From assembly GCA_031548025.1 (NCBI GenBank), contig JAVBRM010000005.1, forward strand, positions 62,001-126,000: DNA of 64,000 nucleotides, written 5' to 3'. Below the pieces are notes generated by a model. It made no database searches, was not told the DNA's origin, and saw nothing but the letters and a program-made list of their open reading frames with translations. Both the position numbers and the translations under genes were made by a program. Below, piece by piece: positions 51,944 to 61,855 of the stretch; position 1 is the first letter of the stretch, and each line of letters starts with the position of its first letter. The stretch comes from UBA5239 sp031548025 (GTDB lineage Bacteria > Verrucomicrobiota > Lentisphaeria > Victivallales > Victivallaceae).

Positions 51944-53379
51944 TTTCTGATTACCAGCCCCAGTTCTCTGCGATTATACAAATACATACCCAACAGGAAG
52001 AACGGTACCCCGCGCAACAGGAAATAATGCAGGAAAATAATTCCGATGATCCTGAATTCAATCAATTCGCCGCCGGCGATAAACCGTGAAACCTCAAAAC
52101 CCTGCAGCGGAATAATGAACCACAGCAGAATCCGCCCCACATACGATCCCATATAGTCGGCCGCACCGCCAAAGTAACTGGTCCCGGCCAGCATTACCGC
52201 CAGACTCCCGGCCAACAGATAAGATATGACCAGAAATACCGCCGTCGGCATCGAAAGCACCGAAGCGGCCGCGCATCCCAGACCGGCCATGACGATCAAC
52301 TGCAAAAGCATGATCAGAATCGCCCGGCAATAATTCCCGGTAAAGGTACCGGCTTCGATCAGGACTTTCGGACCGTCCGTAGGCTGGAAAAACAGCGTGC
52401 CGCCACCCGGGTCGAGGTTTTGAAACGCAATGACCATAGCGCCGTCCGGACTGATGAAGTCGGAAGTCAGGAGGCGTTCGTGGAACTCCCCCGCCATGAT
52501 CTGTTCCGGAGTCGGCGTCAGGGGCGTGGCGACAAAATTGATTTTCTGCTCGGACAGTTGTTTTTGCTCAAAAACATTCTTGGCGTCCTGGTTTGCCGCT
52601 TCGGCAGGCACCGGTATGCCGCCAAGCCACATCCCGCGCGACTGGCGCTGTTCGTTGCCGCCGATTTTGTTGACGTACATCCTGAACCGGAAGAAAATAA
52701 CGCCTTTATAACTGGTCGGCAGGTTTTTGTACTGCCATTCACGCATGGTGTTGAATTGAATCTGTGAATAACTGCCGATGATCTCTTTTTTCAAATCCTG
52801 CAGCATCTTATTCATGCCGTCCTGGGATTCGTCCACCGCCTTGCCGGCCTTTTTGTTGTCTTCGATTTTCTGCGCCAATGCCTCACGGGCAATTGCATCC
52901 ATATCCGGCATCACCGGCATGAAAACCCGCCGGGCTACCAGCACTTCGTTCTTGATGCGGTCACGCTCCTTCTCGCTGAACTCCTGCTGATGATACTGAT
53001 ACATGATGATGAAATAGATCGTTACCGCGGAGAACAACAGCAGAATAAAGTGAATGATCACAATGCCGGTCCACTTGCCGAGCCAGACGGTAATCCTGGA
53101 TATCGATTTGGTGACCACCATGTGAAGCTGATAAGTCTCGGTATCGCGGGACATGATGAAACATCCCAGCCAGATCGAAGACAACGACAGGATAAAACCG
53201 ATCACCGCCAGGCTGTATTTCAGCGATACCTGAATATATCCGTGGGCAGTGCCGTCACCGGCAATACTGGTCGGAATAAATACGATACAGAACAGCAGCA
53301 CCGCCGTCAGCAGTTGAAAAATATTCGATCTGATCGCAGTTTTCAGCGTCAGTCTCACAATTCCGAAAAAAGGCCTCAT
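51940..53379 (-). CDS. ABC transporter permease (ABC-2 type, Nat/Gld-like)
   Basis: A 479-residue membrane protein. A first helix lies at ~17-37, two more within 60-115, then a large extracytoplasmic region (~125-335) rich in charged residues, and a C-terminal group of four to five helices (AILIMLLQLIVMAGLGCAA, AVFLVISYLLAGSLAV). MSRDTETYQLHMVVTKSISR near residue 75-95 is the cytoplasmic coupling loop typical of ABC-2 permeases. It follows the ATPase gene by 22 bases and overlaps the next gene by 4. The substrate is unknown; a protein-maturation or drug-export role is equally possible. Confidence 0.8.
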   Translation of the reverse strand: MRPFFGIVRLTLKTAIRSNIFQLLTAVLLFCIVFIPTSIAGDGTAHGYIQVSLKYSLAVIGFILSLSSIWLGCFIMSRDTETYQLHMVVTKSISRITVWLGKWTGIVIIHFILLLFSAVTIYFIIMYQYHQQEFSEKERDRIKNEVLVARRVFMPVMPDMDAIAREALAQKIEDNKKAGKAVDESQDGMNKMLQDLKKEIIGSYSQIQFNTMREWQYKNLPTSYKGVIFFRFRMYVNKIGGNEQRQSRGMWLGGIPVPAEAANQDAKNVFEQKQLSEQKINFVATPLTPTPEQIMAGEFHERLLTSDFISPDGAMVIAFQNLDPGGGTLFFQPTDGPKVLIEAGTFTGNYCRAILIMLLQLIVMAGLGCAAASVLSMPTAVFLVISYLLAGSLAVMLAGTSYFGGAADYMGSYVGRILLWFIIPLQGFEVSRFIAGGELIEFRIIGIIFLHYFLLRGVPFFLLGMYLYNRRELGLVIRK

Positions 53380-53401
53380 GCTTACTCTCTCATTTAAGCC
53401 G

Positions 53402-54568
53402 TCAACGGTCTGACAGCAGATCTTTCAACTTATCATTGGCTTCGGCGATTTTTTCCGCCTTTTCCGCTTTGACCGGGACTTCCGGCTCAGGCGTAACGAC
53501 GGTCTCGGAAGTCAATTTTTCCAGCCGGACATTTTCTTTTTTGATTTCCGCTTCCTTCAATTCTTCGGGAGACGGCTCCACGGGCTTTTTGAGTTCTTCT
53601 TTCTGAGTCAAGTTCTGGATGATGACTTCTCCATGCTTGTCGTCGTTCAGATAATCCGCAATATGCCCGCCGCTGACCACCCCGGCAGTTTCCACACTGT
53701 CGCGGCGCGCGGTTTCGATAACGTCGAGGAAATACTCTTCCAGACTCTTGCGCGGATGGTCGACCTGAAACTCATCTTCCGCTCCGAAGTTGTCACGCAA
53801 AATCTTCAGTACCTTGGTGGTAACCTCCGGAGTGAGCACCGGAGTGATGATCCGGCTGGACTCGGTAATCGTCAGGAGTTCGCCCAAAGTCCCTTTGGCG
53901 CGGATTTTGCCGCCGTACATAATCATGACCCGGTCGCAAACGTCTTCCACGTCGTTAAGCATATGACTGGTGATGATCACCGTCTTGCCGCGTTTTTTCA
54001 GATGCAGAATCAAGTCTTTGACTTCTTTGCAGCCGAGCGGGTCAAGACCCGATGTCGGCTCGTCGAGAATCAGCAATGCGGGGTCGTTGATCATCGCCTG
54101 GGCCAACCCGATACGACGGGCCATACCCTTGGAAAATTCACCCACCCGGCGCCGTTTGGCATGACTCAGCCCGACCATCTCCAGCAATTGTTCGGTACGC
54201 AAATTGCGCTCTCCGGCGGAGAGGCCGAACAATGCGCCGAAAAAGTCCAGTGTTTCGCTGGCGGTCAGGTACTTGTAAAGATATGACTCTTCCGGCAGAT
54301 AACCGATTTCCAGTTTGGTTTCCACCGCCCGCGGCGATTTACCCATTACCGAAAGCGTCCCGGCGGTGGGGTAAAGCAACCCCAGCAGCATCTTCACCGT
54401 AGTCGATTTGCCCGAGCCGTTGGGGCCGAGCAATCCGATGACTTCCCCGGGCTGGACTTCAAAATCAATATCGTTGACGGCCTTGGCTTTCGGCCGGCCC
54501 CAGAAATCCCGGAAAACCTTGGTCAGACCGATGGCCCTGACGATCGGCTGATTTGTACTCGTTGCCAT
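53402..54568 (-). CDS. ABC transporter ATP-binding protein with charged C-terminal extension
   Basis: A 388-residue ATPase. Walker A is GLLGPNGSGKSTTVK, the signature region is FSKGMARRIGLAQAMI and Walker B is LLILDEPTSGLDP, followed by a switch His in IITSHM. This places it in the ABC-2-type exporter ATPases (Nod/Ccm/Drr-like). Residues ~300-388 form a long Lys/Glu/Pro-rich tail (PSPEELKEAEIKKENVRLEK) that is not part of the usual fold and could be a coiled-coil docking arm. It is followed by its permease. Confidence 0.92.
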   Translation of the reverse strand: MATSTNQPIVRAIGLTKVFRDFWGRPKAKAVNDIDFEVQPGEVIGLLGPNGSGKSTTVKMLLGLLYPTAGTLSVMGKSPRAVETKLEIGYLPEESYLYKYLTASETLDFFGALFGLSAGERNLRTEQLLEMVGLSHAKRRRVGEFSKGMARRIGLAQAMINDPALLILDEPTSGLDPLGCKEVKDLILHLKKRGKTVIITSHMLNDVEDVCDRVMIMYGGKIRAKGTLGELLTITESSRIITPVLTPEVTTKVLKILRDNFGAEDEFQVDHPRKSLEEYFLDVIETARRDSVETAGVVSGGHIADYLNDDKHGEVIIQNLTQKEELKKPVEPSPEELKEAEIKKENVRLEKLTSETVVTPEPEVPVKAEKAEKIAEANDKLKDLLSDR

Positions 54569-54591
54569 ATGTGCTTATCCCGTATGTTGTT

Positions 54592-56613
54592 TTATAATAA
54601 ATGGTCCTGGTTGCCCACAGTCAATTCCTCACCGCTGCGGACCAGGCGCGCACTGTTGAAAATAATCAGGATCGTACTCAGGGTATGCAGCACCGCCGCC
54701 AGAATCGGAGTCAAAATACCGATCAGCGCCAGGATCATCCCGCCGACGACGAACAGGAAACCGACAAATACGTTCTGATGCATGATCACATTCATCTTGC
54801 GGGAGAGCGACACCAGGGCCGGAATCCGGCGCAGGTCGTTGGTCATCAGCGCAATCGAGGCACTGTTGATCGCCACGTCACTGCCGATGGCTCCCATCGC
54901 TATCCCAAGATCGCCGGCCGCCAGCGCCGGAGCGTCGTTCACCCCGTCGCCAACCACCGCCACGATCGAGTGCCGGTTAGCTTCCTTGACGAAATCCACC
55001 TTGCCTTCCGGCAGGCATTCACTGCGGAACTCGTCGATACTCAACTGTCCGGCCACCGCTTCCGCCACCGAACGGCGGTCCCCGGTAACCATGGCGCAAT
55101 GGCGAACGCCCAGCGCTTTGAGGTCGGTAATCATCTTCGGAGCTTCCGTGCGCAACTTATCCCGCAAGCCGACCCAACCGATCAACTTGCCGTCCAATGC
55201 GACATAAACGATACTCAGATTGGCGGCTTCCTCGCCTTCCTGTGGAATAGCGAAACCGAGTGTTTCGAGCCAGGTAGCACGGCCGACCAGACATTTTTTG
55301 CCTTTGACTGCCGCACTGACGCCCTTGCCGTGAATTTCCTCGAAATCGGCGGCGGGACTCAGGGACAGACCGGCCTCTCCGGCCAGCTTCTGCAATGCTT
55401 TACCGGTCGGATGATTACTGTACTGTTCGGCGCTGGCCGCGATTTCCAGCAACTCGGCCGGTTCGGTACCTTCAAAAGGATTGAGCCGGACCACCGAGAG
55501 CAAACCATTGGTCAAAGTACCGGTTTTGTCGAAAACGAAGGTCCGGATCTTGGCCGCCAGCTCCAGGTGAGCCACGTTTTTGATCAGAATACCCAGACGG
55601 GCGGCAGCAGCCACCGCCGCGACTACCGCGGTCGGAGTCGCCAGGACTACCGCGCACGGACAGGCGATAACCATCAGAGTAATGACCTGCCGCATATTGC
55701 CGTTGGAGAACCACCAGGTGACCGCCGCCAGCATCAACACCGCCGGTGTATAATAAGCGGCATATTTGTCGATAATACGGACGATCGGAGTTTTGGAGCC
55801 TTCCGCCGCCAGAATCCTATCTTTGACCCGGCCGAGAGTGGTATCTTCGCCGACTTTGGTCACTTCGATTTCCACACCCCCGGTCAAGTTCTGAGTACCG
55901 GCATAAACGTCGTCGCCGACCGCTTTGTCCACCGGCACCGAGTCCCCGGTGATCGAGGCCTGGTTCACGGTGCTTTCGCCGCGGATGAGCCGGCCGTCCA
56001 CCGGGAAGTTATCCCCGGCGCGAACGCGGACGATGTCGCCGACCTTGAGGTCAATGGCTTCGACGTCGACTTCTTTGCCGTCGCGCACCAGATGGGCGGT
56101 GCTCGGGGTCAGCTTGATCAGTTCTTCAATCGAACGCTGAGCGCCGCTGGCGGTACGCGTTTCGATGATAATCGTAATCAGCAGGAAAAAGGCGATAACT
56201 CCGGCAGTCTGGAAGTCCCCGCCGGCAATCGCCGCGAGAATCGCCAGAGCCACCAGCTCGTTCATGTAAACCTTGCCTTTCCACAAGTCCTTGACGGCAG
56301 TCACGATAATCGGAATCGCCATGATCACGGCGCCGAAAAGCGCACTGAATTCCGACGCCATTTCGTAACCCGGCAGAAACCAGTCGAGGATAAAGGAGTT
56401 GGCGGTGAAACAACCCCCGATCAGGGCAAAACTCAAACGCCCCATCGAACGGTCATGGCCGGTCCCTTCGGAAACCTCGCCACAGGTCGGACAAGTAAAA
56501 CCCTTGGCCGGATTGTGGTTGTGATTGTGATTATGCTGATGGTCATGATCATGGTCATGACTGTGATCGTGTCCGCAATTGCAAGTTTCGTTGGTCATAG
56601 TTTTTTCTGCCAT
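54592..56613 (-). CDS. P1B-type heavy-metal ATPase with His-rich N-terminus (Zn/Cd type)
   Basis: A 673-residue P1B ATPase. The first ~35 residues are a His/Asp metal-binding tail with CNCG followed by alternating His-Asp and His-Asn, then CPTCGE; no ferredoxin-like HMA domain is present. Transmembrane helices follow, with the ion-binding CPC in IACPCAVVLATP, phosphorylation site DKTGTLTNG and hinge GDGVNDAPALAAGD. A His-rich tail plus CPC suggests Zn2+, Cd2+ or Co2+ export rather than Cu+, but selectivity is inferred. It lies 2 bases after an HflK-like gene, an unusual neighbour. Confidence 0.92.
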   Translation of the reverse strand: MAEKTMTNETCNCGHDHSHDHDHDHQHNHNHNHNPAKGFTCPTCGEVSEGTGHDRSMGRLSFALIGGCFTANSFILDWFLPGYEMASEFSALFGAVIMAIPIIVTAVKDLWKGKVYMNELVALAILAAIAGGDFQTAGVIAFFLLITIIIETRTASGAQRSIEELIKLTPSTAHLVRDGKEVDVEAIDLKVGDIVRVRAGDNFPVDGRLIRGESTVNQASITGDSVPVDKAVGDDVYAGTQNLTGGVEIEVTKVGEDTTLGRVKDRILAAEGSKTPIVRIIDKYAAYYTPAVLMLAAVTWWFSNGNMRQVITLMVIACPCAVVLATPTAVVAAVAAAARLGILIKNVAHLELAAKIRTFVFDKTGTLTNGLLSVVRLNPFEGTEPAELLEIAASAEQYSNHPTGKALQKLAGEAGLSLSPAADFEEIHGKGVSAAVKGKKCLVGRATWLETLGFAIPQEGEEAANLSIVYVALDGKLIGWVGLRDKLRTEAPKMITDLKALGVRHCAMVTGDRRSVAEAVAGQLSIDEFRSECLPEGKVDFVKEANRHSIVAVVGDGVNDAPALAAGDLGIAMGAIGSDVAINSASIALMTNDLRRIPALVSLSRKMNVIMHQNVFVGFLFVVGGMILALIGILTPILAAVLHTLSTILIIFNSARLVRSGEELTVGNQDHLL

Positions 56614-56615
56614 GA

Positions 56616-57770
56616 TTAACGCCCTCCCGCTTCTGAATTATCAGCCTTTTTGGTGCGCTTGGGCTCGGGATTGAGCTTCAACCGGACCTGGCGGCGTTTC
56701 TCGCCGGTGCTGTCGCTGCCGACAATGTATTTTTCATTGACGGAATTCAGAACCGAGGACAGGGTGCTGTTGTAAAGTGCCATCAGTACCGTATCCGGGC
56801 TGTTTTTATATTGTTCATAGATATTGGTGAAGTAAATCGACTCGGATTTAACCTGAGCCACAATCCGGGTATGATAGGTTTGGGCTTCGGACCGGATCAT
56901 CTGAGCCTTGACCTGGGTATCGTTTTCAACGCTGATGCAATATTCACGCGCTTTTTCGATTTCCGAACTGCGGACCTGATTGGCCTCGGTGACTTCGCTG
57001 AACGCCTTGCGGGTACTCTTGGGCGGAACCGCCTGTTTCAAAATCACGTTGCTGATTTCCATTCCCAGGTCCATCTGGGTCACCAGTTTAACAAACTGCG
57101 CCTGGACTTCATCCGAAAACGCTTTGTTGTCATAGAGTAATTCCCTGATCTCCTTACCGGCGCTGACTTTCAAAACCACGCCGCTGAAAAGATTGGACAA
57201 CATCGTCTGAGGTCCACGAGTTCCCTGCTGCTCTTTGGTTTTCGGATCAAACTGCATGGCATCCGGATCCAACGGATTCACCGGGCCGAGTACAGTTTCA
57301 TAATACTTACGCGGATTGGACACCCGGTATTCGATAGCCCATGAGGAGTGAATGATATTGGCATCCCCCGTCAACAGGTACCGGTCTGTTCCCGGTACCA
57401 GCGGTCCGCCGGCGTCACCCATTTCCGGATTCTGCATCTGCATATCAGCCTGGGCATTGAAATCAATATTAATGATCTGCGGGCTGGTCTTGATATAGAC
57501 GAAGCTGTTCACCGGCGACGGCAGATACCAGCGCCATCCTTCCGTCATCGTGGCAACATATTTGCCGAAACGCAGAACAATGGCGGATTCCTGCGGGCCA
57601 ACCCGGCACAAACCACTGATGGTGACATAATAAACGAGCATTCCCATGATCACCAGGACCATGCCGAAAAACAGGAACTTAACCCAATTGACCAGCGTTT
57701 TCAGACCAAGGTCAAAACGCCCGCCGGGCTCGACTCCCTGATTTTGTCTTTCTTGATTCAGATTATCCAT
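56616..57770 (-). CDS. SPFH/band-7 protein, HflK-like
   Basis: A 384-residue protein with one N-terminal transmembrane helix (FLFFGMVLVIMGMLVYYV) and an SPFH domain (VGPQESAIVLRFGKYVATM, WYLPSPVNSFVYIKT), followed by a helical region (AFSEVTEANQVRSSEIEKAR) and a Lys/Arg-rich tail. HflK and HflC form a cage around the FtsH protease in the inner membrane. The ATG at 57770 has GGAG 8 bases upstream. It follows the HflC-like gene by 15 bases. Neither FtsH nor HflX is in the window. Confidence 0.85.
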   Translation of the reverse strand: MDNLNQERQNQGVEPGGRFDLGLKTLVNWVKFLFFGMVLVIMGMLVYYVTISGLCRVGPQESAIVLRFGKYVATMTEGWRWYLPSPVNSFVYIKTSPQIINIDFNAQADMQMQNPEMGDAGGPLVPGTDRYLLTGDANIIHSSWAIEYRVSNPRKYYETVLGPVNPLDPDAMQFDPKTKEQQGTRGPQTMLSNLFSGVVLKVSAGKEIRELLYDNKAFSDEVQAQFVKLVTQMDLGMEISNVILKQAVPPKSTRKAFSEVTEANQVRSSEIEKAREYCISVENDTQVKAQMIRSEAQTYHTRIVAQVKSESIYFTNIYEQYKNSPDTVLMALYNSTLSSVLNSVNEKYIVGSDSTGEKRRQVRLKLNPEPKRTKKADNSEAGGR

Positions 57771-57785
57771 GAACAATTCTCCGAA

Positions 57786-58733
57786 TTACTTGTTGCCGGC
57801 CGGGGACGGTTGGCTCAAGGTTTCGGCATTCATCTGCAGCAGATCGAACGGAGCCGATTTGGTATCGATAATCAGAGTGGTCTTATCCTGCATGACTTTT
57901 TTGAGGGATTCGAGCTTGCGAAGGAAAGCGGCCAGCTGCGGTTCCTGTTTGAACACCGCATAATACTGAGCGGCTTCGGCATCGCCTTTAGCCCGGATCA
58001 TCTGAGCTTCGGCTTCGGCTTCGGCCAGCACCTGCTGGGCCTTGACGTCGGCGTCGTTGCGCATCTTCTTGGCATCGGCTTCGCCTTTGAAACGATAAAG
58101 AGCCGCTTCCGTGTTACGCTCTTTCTTCATTCTTTCGAATACTTTTTCCGTAATGTTTTCCGGAATATTGAGCGAGCGGATACCGACGGTTTCGACTTTG
58201 ATACCGTAAGATTTGGTAATGTTCCCCAAACGCTCGGTCATCTCTTTTTCCATTTCCGAAAGCTTCATCTCTTCAGACTTGACGTTGATCAACTGCTTGA
58301 ACTCATAGCGTCCGAAAGTCTCGGTTTTCACACTGCGCATCCAGGTGTTGAGGTTTTCTTCGGCATTGGTGACATCCACCAGTTTTTTGTAAAAGGTAAC
58401 CGGGTCTTCGATTTTGTAAATGGTATAAACACCGGCGATGATGTTATGCCCGTCTTTAGTCAAAGTCTCTTCCAGTTTGCCGACATTGCCGTCGAAAATC
58501 CGGAAACGGTTGTCAAACTTCTCAATCTTCTGAATGGGATAAGGATACCGGAAATGCAACCCCGGGCCGATCGGCTTCTCGCTGACTTTGGACATGGTGA
58601 CCACCAGAGCGGTCTCCCGGTCTTCCACCTGATATGAAAAAATAACGGTGAGGAAAATAGCGGCTACCATTATCCCCAACAACATTGTGGCCCACGGTTT
58701 GGTGGTTTTGACGTGCGCGGTGTCTGTGCTCAT
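57786..58733 (-). CDS. SPFH/band-7 protein, HflC-like
   Basis: A 315-residue protein with a single N-terminal transmembrane helix (MLLGIMVAAIFLTVIFSYQV) and an SPFH domain (DRETALVVTMSKVSEKPIGPG, HFRYPYPIQKIEKFDNR). A long helix rich in Ala, Glu and Lys (RFKGEADAKKMRNDADVKAQ, QVLAEAEAEAQMIRAKGDAE) gives the HflC-type coiled coil. It should sit in the inner membrane and assemble with the flanking SPFH proteins into a ring or cage. It lies second in the operon. Confidence 0.88.
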   Translation of the reverse strand: MSTDTAHVKTTKPWATMLLGIMVAAIFLTVIFSYQVEDRETALVVTMSKVSEKPIGPGLHFRYPYPIQKIEKFDNRFRIFDGNVGKLEETLTKDGHNIIAGVYTIYKIEDPVTFYKKLVDVTNAEENLNTWMRSVKTETFGRYEFKQLINVKSEEMKLSEMEKEMTERLGNITKSYGIKVETVGIRSLNIPENITEKVFERMKKERNTEAALYRFKGEADAKKMRNDADVKAQQVLAEAEAEAQMIRAKGDAEAAQYYAVFKQEPQLAAFLRKLESLKKVMQDKTTLIIDTKSAPFDLLQMNAETLSQPSPAGNK

Positions 58734-58775
58734 ATTTTTACAGGCTCCCTTGTGTTTGTTATATTATTTTGATTA

Positions 58776-60692
58776 TTAACGTGATAATTCGCCAAGATCG
58801 GTATCAATCAGGTCAAGCTGGCCTTTCTTCTCGAAATTCAATTCGTAGATTTCATATTCCAGCGAACCGCTCATGATATACTTCCGGGCATTGTTGCCGT
58901 CCCGCTCCAGCATGTCCAGGTAACTGCGGAGCATGAAATACTGCGGCAACACCTTGTAGGCGGTCATCTGGCGCTCGAAGCGTTCGCTTTCCGCCTTGGA
59001 GACCGCTTTTACCTGATACGAATACGAAGTGGCGTCGGCCAATATCCGGCTCTTGGAGGCTTCGATGCCGGGAATGACTTTGTTGACATAAGCTTTGGCT
59101 TCATACCCCATGGTTTCCATTTCTTCCATGGCGCCGACCACATTCTGAAACTCGGCGGCCACGCCTTCCGGCGGGTGGGCATCGTGAATATTCACGCGGA
59201 CGATCTCCAATCCCAACCGCAAACGGTCGGCTTCGGCCTGAATCAGGCGCTTCAAATCATCGGCGGCCTTGCCGCGTCCGCTGGACATGATGTCAAAAAT
59301 CGAGACGCTGGCAAAATATTTACTGGTGATCTGTTCACCGATATTTTTCAGGAAACCCGCGGCGTCCTGATTGCGGAACGCATAATCATTGAGCTGCGAT
59401 TTGCGGATCCGGTATTGCAACGGAATGCTGCTGCCGATCTGCGAAACCGGGGTGGTGGACTTGTCATCCGTTTCGGAAGCAACCAGATAATTGACTTCCT
59501 TGGCATAATGCTGTTTACCCCAACTGACGACTTCCGGTCGGCTCTTCTTGCCGTCGGCGCCGACCATCTCCGCCCCGATGAAAATCTGGTGGACTTCATC
59601 GCAGGAATAAGTCAGGACCTTACCGAACGGGAAAGGCCATTTTAAGTAAACACCAGGCTCAAGCGGCTGGGAATTGACGATTTTGCCAAAACTCATTTTG
59701 ATCCCGACCTCATTGGGGCCGACCTCGGAAATACAGGTAAAAGCCCAGAGAACCAGGAACCAGGCAATCAGCATACGGAACAACGCGCGTTCCAGGAAAC
59801 TGTAAATCCAAGTGCCGGAAACCTTGAAACCGAACTGATAGTCAAGGGTATTGGCAATATTCCGGGCGACACCGCCGGGCTCAGTGAACAGCGCCAGGAA
59901 ACGGCTTTCAAACACCGGACGCGGCGCTTCCAGCGACCGCGGACGGTAAAACTCGGTAATGAAACTCAGAATCAGCTCGATCCCCAACACGCCGAAGCAG
60001 ACAAAGGCGATCTTGGCCAGCACTTCATTGGGTTCCAGCATCTTGTAAGAATAACAAATTGAACCGATCAACGACAACAGCGCGATAATCCCGGCGGCGA
60101 TCATCCACGCTCCCATCGGCCGCAACCAACGGTAAAGCTCGTCTTTCGACTGCCCGATAAAGAAGGTCCCCAGCATCGAAATCAGCATGATGATGAAAGA
60201 AACCGCCGCGGTATACATGGAGTCGACCGGAATCGGAGCCGCCTGACGGCTATGCCACGCCGACCAGCAGGAGAACATCAACGAAAAGATCAGGATTGCC
60301 GCGATTATGGCGATGACATACGGAGCGTATTTACGGAAGTTCATGAAGGAGCGACCGGAGGTAAAGCGCACATCCTCATTGACATCGAAAGCGGCGTGAC
60401 TCTCTTTGCGCTTCTCCAGATTGTGCTTGTCTTCCTCTTCCTGGTAGGCGCTCTTGGCCATGCTGCCGTACACGGCAGCGGCAATCGCATACAACGTCGC
60501 CACCGAGAACGGGATGATCATCAGCGCGAAAACATCGCTGCCGGCCCAGGTTCCATATTTTGTCAACGTGGTTACTCCCAATACGGCGACGGTGATTATA
60601 CCGAGCAGATTGAGAACACCGCCGCCGATTGCCAACATCATCAGCAATCGGGACTTTTCGTAGTTTTCATGCAGCCTCGTATCCTTTTCCAT
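58776..60692 (-). CDS. Large SPFH/band-7 protein with polytopic N-terminal membrane domain
   Basis: A 638-residue protein, first in the operon. Residues ~15-250 contain about eight transmembrane segments (LLMMLAIGGGVLNLLGIITV, then YAPYVIAIIAAILIFSLMF and others). A further helix near 310-330 precedes an SPFH domain (SEVGPNEVGIKMSFGKIVNS, GVYLKWPFPFGKVLTY) and a helical tail (EAKAYVNKVIPGIEASKSR). The N-terminal polytopic part is absent from HflK and HflC. A GAGG site precedes the ATG. Together with two smaller SPFH proteins it suggests a three-component membrane scaffold. Confidence 0.82.
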   Translation of the reverse strand: MEKDTRLHENYEKSRLLMMLAIGGGVLNLLGIITVAVLGVTTLTKYGTWAGSDVFALMIIPFSVATLYAIAAAVYGSMAKSAYQEEEDKHNLEKRKESHAAFDVNEDVRFTSGRSFMNFRKYAPYVIAIIAAILIFSLMFSCWSAWHSRQAAPIPVDSMYTAAVSFIIMLISMLGTFFIGQSKDELYRWLRPMGAWMIAAGIIALLSLIGSICYSYKMLEPNEVLAKIAFVCFGVLGIELILSFITEFYRPRSLEAPRPVFESRFLALFTEPGGVARNIANTLDYQFGFKVSGTWIYSFLERALFRMLIAWFLVLWAFTCISEVGPNEVGIKMSFGKIVNSQPLEPGVYLKWPFPFGKVLTYSCDEVHQIFIGAEMVGADGKKSRPEVVSWGKQHYAKEVNYLVASETDDKSTTPVSQIGSSIPLQYRIRKSQLNDYAFRNQDAAGFLKNIGEQITSKYFASVSIFDIMSSGRGKAADDLKRLIQAEADRLRLGLEIVRVNIHDAHPPEGVAAEFQNVVGAMEEMETMGYEAKAYVNKVIPGIEASKSRILADATSYSYQVKAVSKAESERFERQMTAYKVLPQYFMLRSYLDMLERDGNNARKYIMSGSLEYEIYELNFEKKGQLDLIDTDLGELSR

Positions 60693-60912
60693 TGCATCCT
60701 CTACATTATTTTAGTTTACTTTTTCATTAATCTTAACCATAAGATACACAATGTTCGGAGCAAAAACAAATGATTTCAAAAAAAATTCATAGTATTTTAA
60801 TCCTCGAAAGCCCCTTTTCGCCAATTTGCGCAACCTTAAATTGAAAACCATTGCATACATGATATATTGACGCCGAACATATTTTTAATGCTTTTCGCTT
60901 AGGTGTGGACTT
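60693..60912. promoter_or_regulatory. Divergent promoter region, SPFH operon and GT8 genes
   Basis: A 220-base gap. For the minus-strand operon, TTGTTT and TATCTT with 17-base spacing lie about 45-75 bases upstream of the start. For the plus strand, TTGCAT and nearby AT-rich sequence around 60850-60880 are possible but weak promoter elements. Nothing else is evident. Confidence 0.4.
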
Positions 60913-61848
60913 ATGAACCAGAATATAATACATGTTGCAATTGCCACCGATAAGAACTTTATGAATCACGCCATGGTGGCGGCCGCCTCGATCTTGGACC
61001 ATACTCCGGATGCCGAAGTAAATCTATATCTCCTTTACGACGATTTGACTGCCCCGGACCTGGAACGCTTTAAAACCCTGAACAAGATCAAGGCATTTAA
61101 TCTTGTTCCATTTCATATTGAGGAAGCGTTTTTCAAATCATGGCCCAAGTTTCGCGGCTCCATGTCGCCGTATTACCGGCTGGCCCTGCCGGAACTCCTC
61201 CCGGAAGTCGATAAAATAATCTATCTCGATTGCGATCTGGTGGTCTTGGACGACTTGAATAAACTGTGGGAAATCGAACTGGGAGAGGCTCCCTTGGCCG
61301 CCATTACCACCAAAGTGTCGGATAAATACCTGGCCATGTTGAATTTACCGCCCAAGGCCAGGTACTTCAACTCCGGGGTTTTGATCATGAATCTGCGTAA
61401 GTTGAGGTCCGTCAATTTCGAAGCCGATTATTTTGAAGTCATTAAAACTCTTGGCGAGAAACTTAAATATTACGATCAGGATGTTTTGAATATCACTCAT
61501 AACAAAACTTTTCTGGAACTCCCGCTGAAGTGGAATATGGTAAATACCGTCTATCGCACCGCGCCGGAAAATCAACCTCATCCGGAACCTGAAATCCGGG
61601 AAGCCCTCGCCAATCCGGGAATCGCCCACTTCAACGGGCTTCATAAGCCATGGATGGTGTTCAAAAACACCCATCATCCATATGCATTCTGTTACCGTCA
61701 TTACGCCGCCATGGCAGGCCTGCCGGCTTCTGAGCAACTCAAACTTTTCATCAAATCACTGTTGACGGGCAGGCTCAGCCGCCCACGGCAGAAAGTTCCG
61801 TGGAACAGCTCCATCATCAACCGGAATATCATCAAAAAACACGGATAA
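60913..61848 (+). CDS. GT8-family glycosyltransferase, first of pair
   Basis: A 311-residue GT-A retaining transferase. HVAIATDKNFMNHAMVAAAS is the nucleotide-sugar-binding start, YLDCDLVVLDDL holds the DxD metal motif (Asp106, Asp108), and YFNSGVLIMNLRKLR, KYYDQDVLN and IAHFNGLHKPW are family hallmarks. Relatives of LgtC/RfaI type add galactose or glucose to LPS or surface glycan. A second GT8 gene follows after 7 bases. No signal peptide or helix is present, so it is cytoplasmic or peripheral. Confidence 0.93.
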   Translation: MNQNIIHVAIATDKNFMNHAMVAAASILDHTPDAEVNLYLLYDDLTAPDLERFKTLNKIKAFNLVPFHIEEAFFKSWPKFRGSMSPYYRLALPELLPEVDKIIYLDCDLVVLDDLNKLWEIELGEAPLAAITTKVSDKYLAMLNLPPKARYFNSGVLIMNLRKLRSVNFEADYFEVIKTLGEKLKYYDQDVLNITHNKTFLELPLKWNMVNTVYRTAPENQPHPEPEIREALANPGIAHFNGLHKPWMVFKNTHHPYAFCYRHYAAMAGLPASEQLKLFIKSLLTGRLSRPRQKVPWNSSIINRNIIKKHG

Positions 61849-61855
61849 AACAGCT

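Noticed and set aside
54601..56619. A very long open frame on the plus strand opposite the metal ATPase gene
   Set aside because: It mirrors the ATPase gene almost exactly, has no recognisable domain or ribosome site, and arises because the codon use of the real gene leaves the opposite frame free of stops. Similar long antisense frames at 3241-4680 and 50249-51466 were rejected for the same reason.
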